From the NCBI GenBank assembly GCA_001701225.1, contig DAAQ01000019.1:58484-111296 (forward strand): a DNA stretch of 52,813 nucleotides. Reading direction: 5' to 3'. The notes beneath the pieces were generated by a model. The model saw nothing but the letters and a program-made list of their open reading frames with translations. It ran no database searches and was not told the DNA's origin. Below, in pieces: positions 51,606 through 52,813 of this stretch. Made by a program: the position numbers and the translations under genes. This stretch comes from Bacteroidales bacterium H5 (lineage in GTDB: Bacteria; Bacteroidota; Bacteroidia; Bacteroidales; Muribaculaceae). Numbering within the stretch: the stretch's first letter is position 1; each line of letters begins with the position of its first letter.

Positions 51606-51647
51606 TAGACAAATTCCTCACATTCATCAGAAAATATCAAGAAAAAC

Positions 51648-52802
51648 ATGGTTAACAGGTTTGTACTCAACGAAGTGTCATACTTCGGACCCGGCGCCCG
51701 CGAGGTGCTTCCCCAGGAAATCAAACGTCTCGGCCTCCACAAGGCCCTCGTTGTCACCGACAAGGATCTCATCAAGTTCGGTGTAGCCGCCAAGGTGCTC
51801 GAGGTACTCGACAAAGCATCAATCCCTTACGAGATATTCAGCGACGTTAAGCCCAATCCTACCGTGGCAAACGTCGACGCTGGCGTAAAGGCATTCGCCG
51901 AATCGGGTGCCGATTTCATCATCGCCATCGGCGGAGGCTCGTCTATAGACACATCCAAGGCCATCGGCATAATCACAAACAATCCCGAGTTTGCCGATGT
52001 CGTGTCGCTCGAGGGTGTTGCCCCCACTCACAGCAAGTCTGTCCCTGTAATCGCCCTCCCCACCACTGCCGGAACCGCTGCCGAGGTGACCATCAACTAT
52101 GTCATCACCGACGAGAAGAATCAGAAGAAGATGGTCTGCGTCGACCCCAATGACATCCCTGCCATAGCCATCGTCGATGCCGAGCTGATGTACACCCTTC
52201 CGCGCAGCCTCACCGCTTCCACTGGTCTCGACGCGCTGACACATGCCATCGAAGGCCTCATCACCAAGGGCGCATGGGAGATGAGCGATATGTTCGAGGT
52301 CAAGGCAATCGAGATGATAAACCGCTATCTCGAGACCGCCGTCAACAATCCCTCTGATGCCGATGCCCGCAACGGCATGGCTGTTGCCCAGTATATCGCC
52401 GGTATGGCATTCTCAAACGTAGGTCTCGGCCTCGTACATGGAATGGCCCATCCCCTCGGTGCAATCTTCGACATTCCCCACGGCGTGGCCAATGCATTGC
52501 TGCTCCCCCTCGTGATGGAGTATAACGCTCCGGCTGCCCTCCCCAAGTATGCCGTAATCGCCAAGGCTATGGATGTCTATACACCCGGCATGACCGACCG
52601 TGAGGCTGCCGATGCAGCCGTCAAGGCCGTCAAGGATCTTGCCGTGCGTGTAGGCATACCTCAGCATCTCTCGGAACTTGGTGTAAAGGAGTCTGACCTC
52701 GAGCGTCTTGCAGATGCCGCGATGGCCGACGTATGCACTCCGGGCAACCCCCGCGACTGCACACGTGAGGAAGTGCTTGAGCTCTACCGCAAGGCTCTAT
52801 AA
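51648..52802 (+). CDS. Iron-dependent (group III) alcohol dehydrogenase, FucO-like
   Basis: A 384-residue NAD-linked dehydrogenase close in length to E. coli lactaldehyde reductase FucO. The nucleotide-binding loop IAIGGGSSIDTSKAIGI, LPTTAGTAAEVT, and the iron ligands in STGLDALTHAIEGL (Asp, His) and LVHGMAHPLGAIFDIPHGVAN (two His) are all intact. Substrate may be lactaldehyde or 1,3-propanediol-type aldehydes; no fucose or rhamnose genes lie within view, so the symbol is withheld. It begins a new unit with its own promoter, and its stop is 11 bp before the window ends. Confidence 0.93.
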   Translation: MVNRFVLNEVSYFGPGAREVLPQEIKRLGLHKALVVTDKDLIKFGVAAKVLEVLDKASIPYEIFSDVKPNPTVANVDAGVKAFAESGADFIIAIGGGSSIDTSKAIGIITNNPEFADVVSLEGVAPTHSKSVPVIALPTTAGTAAEVTINYVITDEKNQKKMVCVDPNDIPAIAIVDAELMYTLPRSLTASTGLDALTHAIEGLITKGAWEMSDMFEVKAIEMINRYLETAVNNPSDADARNGMAVAQYIAGMAFSNVGLGLVHGMAHPLGAIFDIPHGVANALLLPLVMEYNAPAALPKYAVIAKAMDVYTPGMTDREAADAAVKAVKDLAVRVGIPQHLSELGVKESDLERLADAAMADVCTPGNPRDCTREEVLELYRKAL

Positions 52803-52813
52803 GATAACGGCGT

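Overview
The window is a gene-dense stretch of core chromosome from a member of the Bacteroidota, most likely order Bacteroidales; the protein set and fairly GC-rich coding sequence suggest a Muribaculaceae-like gut bacterium, which is an inference. The supporting signs are promoters of the phylum-specific form TTTG-N19-21-TAnnTTTG, almost no Shine-Dalgarno sequences, a complete Bat (aerotolerance) operon, and Bacteroidota families such as DUF4835/PorD, DUF5723, DUF6377 and DUF4286. I saw no tRNA, rRNA, CRISPR array, insertion sequence, integrase or phage module.

Layout. 1-5.2 kb: an exonuclease (5' end missing), coaBC, a PorD-like protein, recN and rlmB, tightly packed. 5.3-8.5 kb: a probably surface-exposed lipoprotein paired with a DUF5723 outer-membrane protein, closed by a strong terminator. 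8.6-17.1 kb: an eight-gene Bat operon (moxR, DUF58, a membrane protein, batA, batB, batC, batD, batE). 17.3-18.9 kb: a small HTH protein and a DUF2007-Usp-Usp fusion, separated by a conspicuous inverted repeat. 18.9-22.6 kb: purM, an MltF-like lytic transglycosylase, a DUF3332 lipoprotein and a VanZ-like protein, the last converging on priA. 25.1-25.5 kb: the RNase P RNA gene, divergent from priA. 25.6-26.9 kb (minus): an OmpA-like lipoprotein and a Tat-exported cysteine-rich TIGR04076 protein. 27.0-29.8 kb: purT and a membrane-anchored DUF6377 regulator. 30.0-30.3 kb: a candidate small RNA with its own promoter and terminator. 30.3-34.1 kb: folP, cdaA and gyrB. 34.2-41.5 kb: rnr, a prenyl synthase, tatD, an NlpC/P60 peptidase, cstA, a DUF4286 gene and ruvC, many overlapping by a few bases. 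41.5-45.7 kb: a glycosyltransferase, recR, an ABC-F protein and an HTH protein with a repeat-bearing linker. 45.8-46.7 kb: AT-rich sequence with no convincing gene but several hairpins. 46.7-52.8 kb: panC, panD, ffh, folD, capA and an iron-dependent alcohol dehydrogenase.

How it fits together. Most genes serve housekeeping roles: coenzyme A (panC, panD, coaBC), folate and purines (folP, folD, purM, purT), DNA repair and topology (recN, recR, ruvC, priA, gyrB), RNA maturation (rnpB, rnr, rlmB), protein targeting (ffh), envelope upkeep and cyclic-di-AMP signalling. The less explained material is in the intergenic DNA (candidate RNAs and operators), in the Bacteroidota-specific envelope proteins, and in substitutions at catalytic positions of CoaBC. 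No obviously new multigene defence or biosynthetic system is visible; the best leads are the 30.05 kb RNA, the divergent control region at 26.9-27.0 kb and the structured AT-rich gap at 45.8-46.7 kb.
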